Shown here piece by piece: positions 18,151 to 25,761 of a stretch of 64,000 nucleotides of DNA (position 1 is the stretch's first letter; every line of letters begins with the position of its first letter). Source of the stretch: Lentibacillus sediminis (lineage in GTDB: Bacteria; Bacillota; Bacilli; Bacillales; Amphibacillaceae); NCBI RefSeq assembly GCF_002763455.1, contig NZ_NIXK01000009.1, forward strand, positions 59,006 through 123,005. Direction: 5' to 3'. Made by a program: the position numbers and the translations under genes. The notes under the pieces were generated by a model, which saw only the letters and a list, made by a program, of their open reading frames with translations, had not been told where the DNA came from and did not search any database.

Positions 18151-18990
18151 ATGTTTCCAATTCATGAAAATCTAAAAGGGAAAGTAGCTGTAATCACAGG
18201 CGGAAGCGGTGTTCTGTGTTCTGCCATGGCAAAAGAATTGGGCAGACAAGATGTAAAAGTTGCGATATTAAACAGAACGCTGGAAAAAGGTCAAAAAGTA
18301 GCGGATGAAATCAATCATAGCGGCGGAGAAGCTATAGCTATTGCTGCCAATGTGCTTGAGACCGATACATTATATAAAGCGAAAGAACAAATTATTAATC
18401 GGTATGGAAAGATAGATATATTGATCAATGGTGCAGGTGGAAACCATCCTGATGCAATTACATCTGAAGAGACATATGGTCCGGATGAAAAAGCAGAGAA
18501 AGCCTTTTTTGACCTGAAAGAAGAAGGTTTTTCAAAGGTGTTTGACAGCAATTTCACAGGAAGCTTTTTAGCATGCAAAGTATTCGGGGATGCACTTCTG
18601 GAGCAATCTGGTTCCACTATCCTCAATATTTCCTCTATGAGCGCGTATGCTCCAATGACAAAAGTGCCCGCGTATTCTGCGGCAAAAGCAGCAATTAACA
18701 ATTTTACAATGTGGCTTTCTGTTCATTTTGCCAATACGGGTTTGAGAGTAAATGCTATTGCTCCAGGTTTCTTTCTGACTACACAAAATGAAAATCTATT
18801 ATTAGATGAAAATGGCGGTCATACATCAAGGGCAAAGAAAATAATTAACAATACACCAATGGAGCGATTTGGAGATCCCAATGATTTAATCGGCACATTG
18901 CTTTGGTTGGTTGATTCGGATTACTCCGGCTTTGTAACGGGTGTAACTATCCCTGTCGATGGCGGTTTTATGGCGTATTCTGGAGTGTAA
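18151..18990 (+). CDS. uxuB: D-mannonate oxidoreductase, SDR type (YjmF/UxuB-like)
   Basis: 279 residues, short-chain dehydrogenase. Cofactor motif TGGSGVLCSAMAKELG, NGAGGN, catalytic YSAAK, and GVTIPVDGGFMAYSGV at the end. This is the SDR form found in Bacillus hexuronate operons, reducing D-fructuronate to D-mannonate. ATG 18151 follows AAAGGAG by ten; the frame also runs 16 codons upstream into uxuA without a site. Position behind uxuA supports the assignment. Confidence 0.88.
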   Translation: MFPIHENLKGKVAVITGGSGVLCSAMAKELGRQDVKVAILNRTLEKGQKVADEINHSGGEAIAIAANVLETDTLYKAKEQIINRYGKIDILINGAGGNHPDAITSEETYGPDEKAEKAFFDLKEEGFSKVFDSNFTGSFLACKVFGDALLEQSGSTILNISSMSAYAPMTKVPAYSAAKAAINNFTMWLSVHFANTGLRVNAIAPGFFLTTQNENLLLDENGGHTSRAKKIINNTPMERFGDPNDLIGTLLWLVDSDYSGFVTGVTIPVDGGFMAYSGV

Positions 18991-18995
18991 TAAAG

Positions 18996-19625
18996 ATGAA
19001 ACTACAACTCGCACTAGACCGTCTAACAAGAGAACAATGCATCCAACTAACGAACGAAACAAGCGAATCCATCGACATCATCGAAGTCGGAACTGGTGTA
19101 ATTAAAGAATATGGGATGCCGATTGTCAGGGAAATACGCCAGCTTTACTCGGATAAGTTGATCCTTGCCGACATGAAGACCTGTGATGCAGGAGCGCATG
19201 AGGCAAAACAGGCATTTGAAGCAGGCGCAGATATTACAACCGTCATGGCATTTTCTTCAGAGGCAACTATATTAGACACGCTTCAGGTGGCTGATAACTA
19301 TAAAAAACGAATCATGATTGATCTGCTCGGAGTTACATCAAGAGAGAAGATCGCGTGGTTAAAAAAATTGAATGTGGACCTGGTAAGTTTGCATATTGGC
19401 AAAGACCAACAGCAGTCGGGTGCAAAATTTGATACAAGTGTTTTTTCCCTTGTGAAGAACGTTGATATGGAGGTTGCTGTTGCCGGGGGAATCGGAATTG
19501 ATACATTGCCTGATGTTATAACGGAAAAGCCTGATATAGTCATTGCAGGCAGTGCTATTACGAAAAGCCAGAACCCCAGAGAGACTGCTGCAAAAATGAA
19601 AAAGCAAATAAAACAGCAAGACTAA
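18996..19625 (+). CDS. hxlA: 3-hexulose-6-phosphate synthase (HxlA/OMPDC suprafamily)
   Basis: 209 residues. LQLALDRLTREQCIQL at the start, VGTGVIKEYG, the metal/catalytic LADMKTCDAGAHEAKQAFEAGAD (DxKxxD motif), VAVAGGIGIDTLPDV and VIAGSAIT phosphate site. It resembles B. subtilis HxlA and joins formaldehyde to ribulose-5-phosphate, or runs in reverse. The same fold includes 3-keto-L-gulonate-6-phosphate decarboxylase, so a sugar-acid role cannot be excluded. As the last operon gene it is paired at a distance with hxlB. Confidence 0.82.
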   Translation: MKLQLALDRLTREQCIQLTNETSESIDIIEVGTGVIKEYGMPIVREIRQLYSDKLILADMKTCDAGAHEAKQAFEAGADITTVMAFSSEATILDTLQVADNYKKRIMIDLLGVTSREKIAWLKKLNVDLVSLHIGKDQQQSGAKFDTSVFSLVKNVDMEVAVAGGIGIDTLPDVITEKPDIVIAGSAITKSQNPRETAAKMKKQIKQQD

Positions 19626-19692
19626 GAAAGAATCAGATCCAAGGTTTAACTCCTCCCCAAAACGTGTATCGTACCTACAAGGAGGAGTTACC

Positions 19693-19872
19693 ATGAATAA
19701 CAAAACCTCGGACAAAGTAAAGGGAAAAGTCAGCAAGGCAAAAGGTGAAGTGAAAGACCAGGCGGGAAACGCAATGAATAACCAAAAAATGCAGGCGAGC
19801 GGAAAGAAGGACAAAACCAAAGGGACCTTCCAGGATCCGGAGGGTGACAATCGCCGCCGCCCGCGTTATTAA
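19693..19872 (+). CDS. CsbD-family small stress protein
   Basis: 59 residues, strongly charged. It begins MNNKTSDKVKGKVSKAKGEV and continues KDQAGNA, the CsbD-type 'K-V-KG-x-x-x-x-KG-x-V-K' pattern, with a short basic/acidic tail. AAGGAGGAG lies a few bases upstream. CsbD proteins are induced in general stress in bacilli; molecular role unknown. A terminator follows immediately, so it is a single-gene unit. Confidence 0.82.
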   Translation: MNNKTSDKVKGKVSKAKGEVKDQAGNAMNNQKMQASGKKDKTKGTFQDPEGDNRRRPRY

Positions 19873-19875
19873 TTC

Positions 19876-19925
19876 CAAAGAACCAGGCTGTCGAAACGAA
19901 GTTGTTTCGCCAGCCTGGTTCTTTG
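19876..19925 (+). terminator. Terminator after csbD-like gene (dispersed family, copy 1)
   Basis: AACCAGGCTG-TCGAAAC pairs with GTTTCG-CCAGCCTGGTT around a short loop and is followed by CTTTG. The stem sequence recurs at 20984, 34306 and 37314. Confidence 0.8.
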
Positions 19926-20145
19926 TGCCCGGAATACGTTGCTTATGTCAAATGCGGTCCTCTCCTAAAACTAAATTACTACTCGTATCTTTTTCTAACC
20001 CCCTTAAATTGATCAATAATTCACAAATGCTTCTTATGAAATCTTCGTTTATATACAACTTTATTTGGCAAGATATAAAGTGGAGAGTTCATTATTTTCC
20101 TGATTAAAATCTACAAACTATAACTGCAAGGAGGAACGAAAGATT

Positions 20146-20895
20146 ATGGCAGAGCGTTTCAGAAATAAAACAATCATTGTAACAGGCGGAGCAAGTGGAA
20201 TTGGTGAAGCAACCGTAAAGGAATTTGCAAAAGAAGGTGCAAATGTTGTTATTTCGGATATGTCTGATAAGGGAGAAAGTTTATCGGATCAACTGAATCA
20301 AGACGGGTATGATACAACGTTCATAAAAGCAGATGTTACGAAGGAAGATGAAGTTAAAAGCCTGGTGGAATCAACAGTTGATAAATATGGCAGTCTTGAC
20401 GTTCTTTTCGCGAATGCAGGAATTGGCGGCATGACTCTTGTACACGAAACGGACTTTACAGAATGGAAGAAAATAATTGATGTCAACTTACATGGGGTCT
20501 TCCTTTGCAATAAATATGCAATTGCTCAAATGCTGAAACAAGAAAACGGCGGAGCAATTGTCAACAATGACTCTATTCACGGGGTTGTTGGAAAAATGAG
20601 TGTCGGGGCCTATAGTGCTGCTAAAGGCGGGGTAAAGCTATTAACGCAAACGGAAACTGCAGAATACGCCGCGAAAGGAATTCGTATAAATAATGTTAAT
20701 CCTGGTTATACAGATACTCCTTTACTCTCAGATTTGCCAGAGGAAGCAAAACAGGAGTTGATCAATCTTCATCCAATCGGTCGCTTAGGAAAACCAGAAG
20801 AAGTAGCAAAAGCTGTTCTTTTCCTGGCGAGTGATGATGCATCCTTTATTACAGGAGCAAGCCTTCTTGTTGATGGTGGATATACAGCAGTATAA
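20146..20895 (+). CDS. Short-chain dehydrogenase/reductase
   Basis: 249 residues. TGGASGIGEATVKEF cofactor motif, NAGIGG, SIHGVVG then catalytic YSAAK, and GASLLVDGGYTAV ending. A conventional classical SDR, preceded by AAGGAGG and standing alone between two terminators, with about 270 bp of non-coding DNA before it. Substrate unknown; glucose/3-oxoacyl-type dehydrogenases are the nearest general pattern. Confidence 0.82.
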   Translation: MAERFRNKTIIVTGGASGIGEATVKEFAKEGANVVISDMSDKGESLSDQLNQDGYDTTFIKADVTKEDEVKSLVESTVDKYGSLDVLFANAGIGGMTLVHETDFTEWKKIIDVNLHGVFLCNKYAIAQMLKQENGGAIVNNDSIHGVVGKMSVGAYSAAKGGVKLLTQTETAEYAAKGIRINNVNPGYTDTPLLSDLPEEAKQELINLHPIGRLGKPEEVAKAVLFLASDDASFITGASLLVDGGYTAV

Positions 20896-20983
20896 TCAAG
20901 TGAGATATGAAGCAAGGCTCTCGAAACAACGAGTAACGTACTTACAAGAAGTGTTGCGCTGAGCCGCCCTCGTTAATAGTTTT

Positions 20984-21032
20984 CAAAAACCAGGCTGTCG
21001 AAACGAAGATGTTTCGACAGCCTGGTTTTTTG
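20984..21032 (+). terminator. Terminator after SDR (dispersed family, copy 2)
   Basis: AAAACCAGGCTGTCGAAAC and GTTTCGACAGCCTGGTTTTTT form a long, near-perfect stem with a T-run. Almost identical to the copy at 19876. Confidence 0.9.
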
Positions 21033-21447
21033 TCTTCGGGTAGTAATCAGCAGCCAACGACAAAGTTGCCAACCAAGGCGTAAATTGTAAAAAACCCACC
21101 AACAAACACTTAGCAAAATACCACAAATACCGCAGAAATATATGAATGAATAATCATTCAATTATCACCTTTCAATAAAATGCGAAAAATGTACTAGGTA
21201 ATAAGATGTTAACATTATAAAAATATCCTGAAATTTAATTACAAAGGACCATAGACGACCGTGTAAGAACTTGGTAACCTGTGTGTAATAATAGAACATT
21301 TCACAGAATTATGTCTCAGCAATTCTTCGACGCATCTGGCCATAGCCCGCCAAATCTATTAACTTTGGCGAATGAAAGGAGGCAGGTATATCGACTGTTG
21401 TCACCCTTGGTTCAGGAACATCCATTCATTTTAGGAGGAGGAAAACC
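21033..21447 (+). promoter_or_regulatory. Long leader region of the secreted-enzyme cluster
   Basis: 415 bp without a convincing gene. CGCCAAA (21348-21354) pairs exactly with TTTGGCG (21364-21370), followed by GAATGAAAGGAGG and, further on, a possible GTTC-AG-GAAC hairpin before the true ribosome site TAGGAGGAGG. The stretch 21270-21430 looks like a structured 5' leader, but I cannot match it to a known riboswitch. Confidence 0.35.
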
Positions 21448-23478
21448 ATGCAAAATCGTCCATTATTGTCGATCCTTTCGCTGCTACTGGTTTTTACGCT
21501 CATCTTCCCGGTTAGCACCCTGGCCGATAGTGAAGATGGAACAAGAGATGAAATCCTTAGTATAATGAGTGACATGACGCTGGAAGAAAAGATTGGGCAG
21601 TTATTTATCGTCCATGTGTACGGAAAAACCCCGACCGATCCTAACTATGAACAAATCAACATGAATAACAACCGCGGAGGAAAAAATTTCAAAGAAGTCA
21701 TTGAGAATTATCATATCGGTGGCGTGATTTATTTTAACTGGACCGATAATATCGGGATTCCTGTCGATACCGCACAAGTGAATGCGCTTTCAAATGGTTT
21801 GCAGGAGATTGCGATGGATCAGCGGAGTGAGATTCCGCTCTTCATTTCGACAGACCAGGAAGGCGGCATTGTGCAAAGGGTGACAAGTCCTGGCACCGTC
21901 TTTCCGGGCAATATGGCGCTTGGTGCGACACGGTCCGAAGCGTACGCAGCCGAGTCAGCTGGCATTCTGGGTGAGGAACTGAAGAGTCTTGGGATTAACA
22001 TGAACTTCGCCCCTGTTGCGGACGTCAATATCAATCCGGCGAATCCGGTGATCGGGGTACGGTCTTTTGGTGAGGATCCTGGTTTGGTTTCACGTCTGGC
22101 TGTTGCACAAGTAAACGCATACCAGGAAGAAAATATTATTCCATCGGCGAAACACTTTCCTGGCCACGGGGACACGAATGTGGATTCCCATTACGGGCTG
22201 CCGATTATCGACCATGATCTGGAGACACTGCATGAAGTAGATTTAGCACCATTTAAAGCTGCAATTGACGCAGGCGTCGATTCCATTATGACGGCCCATA
22301 TTGTCGTCCCGGCTCTTGATGACTCCGGACTGCCGGCAACGCTTTCTGAGCCGATTCTTACCGATTTATTGCGCGGGGAGATGGGTTTTGAAGGATTAAT
22401 TGTCACCGACAGTCTTGGTATGTCAGGCGCAAATGTTGTTCCGGAGGATCGTGTTGCTATTGAAGCGTTCAAAGCCGGAAACGACATTCTTCTCAACCCG
22501 CCGAATGTTGAACTGGCATACAACAGCATGATGGAAGCTGTCGAAAGCGGGGAGATCAGTGAAGAGAGAGTAGATGAGTCCGTTTATCGTATTTTAGAAG
22601 CAAAAATGGATAAAGGGCTTTTTGAAGACCCGTACACTGCTCCGGAAGCAATTGAAAATATCGGCACGGAAGATCATTTGCAGACTGCCGAGGAAATTGC
22701 CAACAGAAGTATTACACTGGTGAAAAATGAGGGTGACGTATTACCGCTAGACGGCAGTGGTGATGTATTCATTACCGGGCCATCAGCAGCGAAACCTGGT
22801 TTGCTTTCTGATGAGTTAAATGAAAAAGGGATAGAGGCATCCAGTTTTGCAACTGGGACAAGCCCGACTGGTGCACAAATCGATGAGGCGGTAGCGAACG
22901 CGGAAGATGCCGATAAAGTCATTGTCACAACGTATACCGCCAACACCAATGCGGCACAAGAGCAGCTGGTGCAGGAACTGGAGGCAACTGGCAAACCGGT
23001 CATTGTGGCAGCGATCCGGAACCCGTATGACCTGATGGTATTTCCGGAAGTGGATGGTTATTTGACAACATATGGCTTCCAGGATGTGTCGGTGAAGGCA
23101 CTGGCAAATGTCATCGCAGGGGAAGTCAATCCATTCGGAAAACTCCCGGTCACAATCCCTGACTTATATGAGTATGGGCATGGATTGGATTATGTGGAAA
23201 CAGAAGAGAGCGCCGATGGCATGAAGGCACTCGTTGAAACCTTGGTAGAAGAGGGAGAAATCGAGGATGGCGGTACAGAACGCTCCATAACGATGCATCT
23301 GCGGTCTGTGAGCCATTTTGAAGAAAGGGATTCGGCAGATAAAGTCGTGAAACATATGGAGAATTTCAAAATACTGCTCGATCATTACAGAGATAATGAG
23401 ATGATTTCAGCGAAGGCTCACAGTTATCTTGTGACGGAAGCTGACAGGTTGATCGAGAACTGGTCACAGGTTGAGTAG
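21448..23478 (+). CDS. nagZ: Secreted GH3 beta-N-acetylglucosaminidase (NagZ-like) with C-terminal shared helical domain
   Basis: 676 residues. Signal peptide (hydrophobic LLSILSLLLVFTLIF, cleavage near STLADS). GH3 domain at about 35-400 with FAPVADVNINPANPVIGVRS, the NagZ loop KHFPGHGDTNVDSHYGLP and nucleophile region IVTDSLGM; a GH3 C-terminal domain follows to about 585. Residues ~587-676 form the helical domain shared by six proteins here (HLRSVSHFE, DKVVKHMENFKILLDH, NEMISAKA, LIENW), resembling what is annotated as a FIMAH domain. It would cut GlcNAc from extracellular muropeptides. AGGAGGAGG precedes the ATG. It is followed at once by the matrix operon. Confidence 0.9.
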   Translation: MQNRPLLSILSLLLVFTLIFPVSTLADSEDGTRDEILSIMSDMTLEEKIGQLFIVHVYGKTPTDPNYEQINMNNNRGGKNFKEVIENYHIGGVIYFNWTDNIGIPVDTAQVNALSNGLQEIAMDQRSEIPLFISTDQEGGIVQRVTSPGTVFPGNMALGATRSEAYAAESAGILGEELKSLGINMNFAPVADVNINPANPVIGVRSFGEDPGLVSRLAVAQVNAYQEENIIPSAKHFPGHGDTNVDSHYGLPIIDHDLETLHEVDLAPFKAAIDAGVDSIMTAHIVVPALDDSGLPATLSEPILTDLLRGEMGFEGLIVTDSLGMSGANVVPEDRVAIEAFKAGNDILLNPPNVELAYNSMMEAVESGEISEERVDESVYRILEAKMDKGLFEDPYTAPEAIENIGTEDHLQTAEEIANRSITLVKNEGDVLPLDGSGDVFITGPSAAKPGLLSDELNEKGIEASSFATGTSPTGAQIDEAVANAEDADKVIVTTYTANTNAAQEQLVQELEATGKPVIVAAIRNPYDLMVFPEVDGYLTTYGFQDVSVKALANVIAGEVNPFGKLPVTIPDLYEYGHGLDYVETEESADGMKALVETLVEEGEIEDGGTERSITMHLRSVSHFEERDSADKVVKHMENFKILLDHYRDNEMISAKAHSYLVTEADRLIENWSQVE

Positions 23479-23514
23479 CACGAATGAGCTGGATTTTAAG
23501 AAGGTGTTTATCTT

Positions 23515-24096
23515 ATGAGACGTCACCGTTTAGTCATGAATGTGATTGTTAAAATGTTTGCTGCGGCTTACTTGTTGTTTTGCATCGGTTTTCTGCTTAA
23601 TAAGCCGACAACTGCTCATTACAGTGATTTTGAGAGCGTTTCCGTTATCATTTCGGCTGCTGAAGGTTCCAATGAGGAAGAAAGTGAGGATCCGGAAGAA
23701 GCAGATGCGGATCCTGACACAGAGGAGGAGGAGCATACGGAGCCATCTGAAACGGGAGACGAGGAGCAGGAAGAGGTAAATGAGGTAAATGAGGTAAATG
23801 AGGAAGAGGAAGAAAATAAGGAAACCACTTCATCTTCTGAATCAACCGAAGAGAAAGCCGCAAAGGAAACAGAAGACGCAGCAAATACATCAGAAGACAA
23901 GGCACAGGAGAAAACCGAGCCCAAGGAAGAAGAACCGACAAATACCGAGGAACCAAATCAATCTACAAAAACAGACAGCAAAGATGCAGAAAAGAACAAA
24001 GCCGAAGCAGAACAAGCGAATACTTCCAAAACAAACACCAGCGAAAAGTCGAATGAAACTTCGGAGTCAAATCCGGAACGGGGTGATGAAAAATGA
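23515..24096 (+). CDS. TapA-like secreted acidic protein
   Basis: 193 residues. An N-terminal hydrophobic segment (FAAAYLLFCIGFLL) is followed by TTAHYSDFESVSVIISA, matching the SipW-type processing region of B. subtilis TapA (AAFHDIETFDVSL). The rest is low-complexity, dominated by E, K, S, T, N and D, with a nine-base repeat giving NEVNEVNE. TapA's folded middle domain is missing, so this looks like a TapA head joined to a charged tail. Its stop overlaps the sipW start by 4 bp. Role inferred from sipW and tasA-like neighbours: accessory to amyloid fibre assembly. Confidence 0.65.
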   Translation: MRRHRLVMNVIVKMFAAAYLLFCIGFLLNKPTTAHYSDFESVSVIISAAEGSNEEESEDPEEADADPDTEEEEHTEPSETGDEEQEEVNEVNEVNEEEEENKETTSSSESTEEKAAKETEDAANTSEDKAQEKTEPKEEEPTNTEEPNQSTKTDSKDAEKNKAEAEQANTSKTNTSEKSNETSESNPERGDEK

Positions 24097-24656
24097 TTAG
24101 GCGGATCATGAAAGGGATAAGCTCCATCACTACATTTCTATTATTTGTCCTGTTAATTGCAACCGCGCTGATGGTGATCTCTTTCCGGGCATCGGGCGGG
24201 GAGGCAGATCTTTTCGGCTATCAAGTAAAATCGGTCCTCTCCGGCTCGATGGAACCAGAGATGCAAACGGGGTCGATTATTGCAATCAAACTGGGCGGGG
24301 ATATGACACGATTTGAAAAAGGTGATGTGATCACATTCCGAAACGCTGACAATATACTCATCACTCACCGGGTTGACCAAGTAATGGAAGGCGGGGAGCA
24401 ATATATTACCAAGGGGGATAACAATGAAGAGGCTGATTCCGAGCCAGTGATTGCGCAAAATATCGTCGGCACCTACACGGGATTCACCATACCATATGTC
24501 GGTTATGCGATGAGTTTTGCTAATACCCCTGAAGGTGCTGCACTCCTGCTTATTTTACCAGGGCTTATGCTGTTTGGTTACTCTGTTGTTACCATCTGGC
24601 GTGTGCTGGGACGACTGGAAGGTTCAGAAGGCAAAGCTGTAAAGGAGAATCATTAA
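24093..24656 (+). CDS. sipW: Signal peptidase I, ER-type (SipW)
   Basis: 187 residues. An N-terminal membrane anchor, catalytic serine in VLSGSMEPEMQTGS, the histidine-type base in ILITHRVDQV (bacterial SPases have lysine here), ITKGDNNEEADSEPV, and a C-terminal membrane helix LLLILPGLMLFGYSVVTIW. This is the SipW class, which processes TasA/TapA-type precursors. Overlap with the tapA-like gene and the tasA-like gene downstream support that. Confidence 0.93.
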   Translation: MIRRIMKGISSITTFLLFVLLIATALMVISFRASGGEADLFGYQVKSVLSGSMEPEMQTGSIIAIKLGGDMTRFEKGDVITFRNADNILITHRVDQVMEGGEQYITKGDNNEEADSEPVIAQNIVGTYTGFTIPYVGYAMSFANTPEGAALLLILPGLMLFGYSVVTIWRVLGRLEGSEGKAVKENH

Positions 24657-24661
24657 TTGTG

Positions 24662-24913
24662 TGTTCAAAAACGAGGATGAAAAGGACCGAGAAGTTCGAG
24701 GTGGCGCAGCTTTGAGCAGACGATCCAGCACGCAGGAAAAGTGGTTTTCTTTTCCAAGGAACGGAGCGTATGCTTTTAGATACGTGAGTAGCGGAAAAGC
24801 AAGCCAACGAGCTTCCACAGGATGTGGTGACTTCTGCGTTGCCCACAGGACGTGGGCGGTTTTAGCAGAAGATCCCCCTATGACGTGTCATTTTCACCGG
24901 AGTTTTTTGAACA
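24662..24913 (+). repeat. 252-bp repeat element with 10-bp terminal inverted repeats
   Basis: Exact ends TGTTCAAAAA (24662-24671) and TTTTTGAACA (24904-24913). The interior has a strong composition change and several internal hairpins (GGATGTGGTG...; CCCACAGGACGTGGGC). From memory, very similar non-coding sequence is dispersed in Oceanobacillus/Virgibacillus-type genomes. It separates sipW from the tasA-like gene. It carries an open frame across most of its length that I regard as spurious. Likely a non-autonomous mobile or bcr-like element. Confidence 0.7.
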
Positions 24914-25014
24914 TCCTCTTAGAATAGTTTGTAATGCCCATAGATACCCAATCTATGAGGTATTCCAATAAATATCCCAATAGTCTTGGGAAAAATTTAA
25001 AGGGAGGAATTCAA

Positions 25015-25602
25015 ATGGGTATTAAAAAGCAACTTGGCATGGGTGTGTTGACGGCGGGACTTGGTTTATCGTTAATCGGAGGGGGAACGTTTGCGTATTT
25101 CAGTGACAGCGAGACATCAAACAATACATTTGCGGCGGGGACGCTGGACTTAGCTGTGGAGCCTACGGAAGTAATTGATGTGGAAAATATTTCGCCTGGT
25201 GAATCATATACCCGGGATTTTGAACTTGAGAACAACGGCTCAACGGATATTAACAGTGTGCTCCTGGAGACTGATTATTCCGTTATAGATGCAGAAGGCG
25301 ACAATACAGATGACTTTGGAAACCACATTCAGGTGGAGTTTTTATACAATGCGGATCAGCTGAATGAGGTGGTTTTTGAAACAACGTTGGCTGAACTGCG
25401 AGACATGACACCTGAAGCTGTACAAGAAGAAGTATTCCTTCCGGCGCTTGAAGAAGATGGTCTGGAAACAGGTACGAGCGATGACCTCGTTGTTACATTC
25501 ACCTTCGTCGATAACGGAGAGGATCAAAACCAATTCCAGGGTGATTCGCTAAATCTGGAATGGACATTTAATGCCCAGCAAACAGCAGAAGAGGAAGAGT
25601 AA
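25015..25602 (+). CDS. tasA: TasA/camelysin-family SipW-dependent secreted protein
   Basis: 195 residues. N-terminus: LGMGVLTAGLGLSLIGGGTF then AYFSDSETSNNTFAAGTLDL, the hallmark SipW-dependent signal and N-terminus of TasA/CalY proteins. The mature part is an acidic beta-sandwich-like sequence with ISPGESYTRDFELENNGSTD and VTFTFVDNGEDQNQFQGDSLNLEW. It would form cell-surface matrix fibres. ATG 25015 follows GGGAGGAATTC; an ATG 81 bp upstream has no site. A terminator follows. Confidence 0.88.
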   Translation: MGIKKQLGMGVLTAGLGLSLIGGGTFAYFSDSETSNNTFAAGTLDLAVEPTEVIDVENISPGESYTRDFELENNGSTDINSVLLETDYSVIDAEGDNTDDFGNHIQVEFLYNADQLNEVVFETTLAELRDMTPEAVQEEVFLPALEEDGLETGTSDDLVVTFTFVDNGEDQNQFQGDSLNLEWTFNAQQTAEEEE

Positions 25603-25617
25603 TAGATCAACTAACAC

Positions 25618-25652
25618 AGAGGGGCAGGATGAATGGAGCCTGCCTCTTTCAT
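25618..25652 (+). terminator. Terminator after tasA-like gene
   Basis: AGAGGGGCAGG and CCTGCCTCTTTC form the stem around ATGAATGGAG; T-rich tail. It closes the matrix operon. Confidence 0.8.
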
Positions 25653-25761
25653 GTACAAGTACCATATTTTTACTCACATCGATTGGCGAAAGAGTTTTAT
25701 GGGACTTTTTTAAAGGAGAAAATTAGCAGATCAAAGATTCATATGAGAGGAGAGAGTGAAA

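Noticed and set aside
24661..24927. 88-codon frame across the 252-bp inverted-repeat element
   Set aside because: It starts and ends at the element boundaries, has no ribosome site, and repeat elements of this type commonly leave such open frames.
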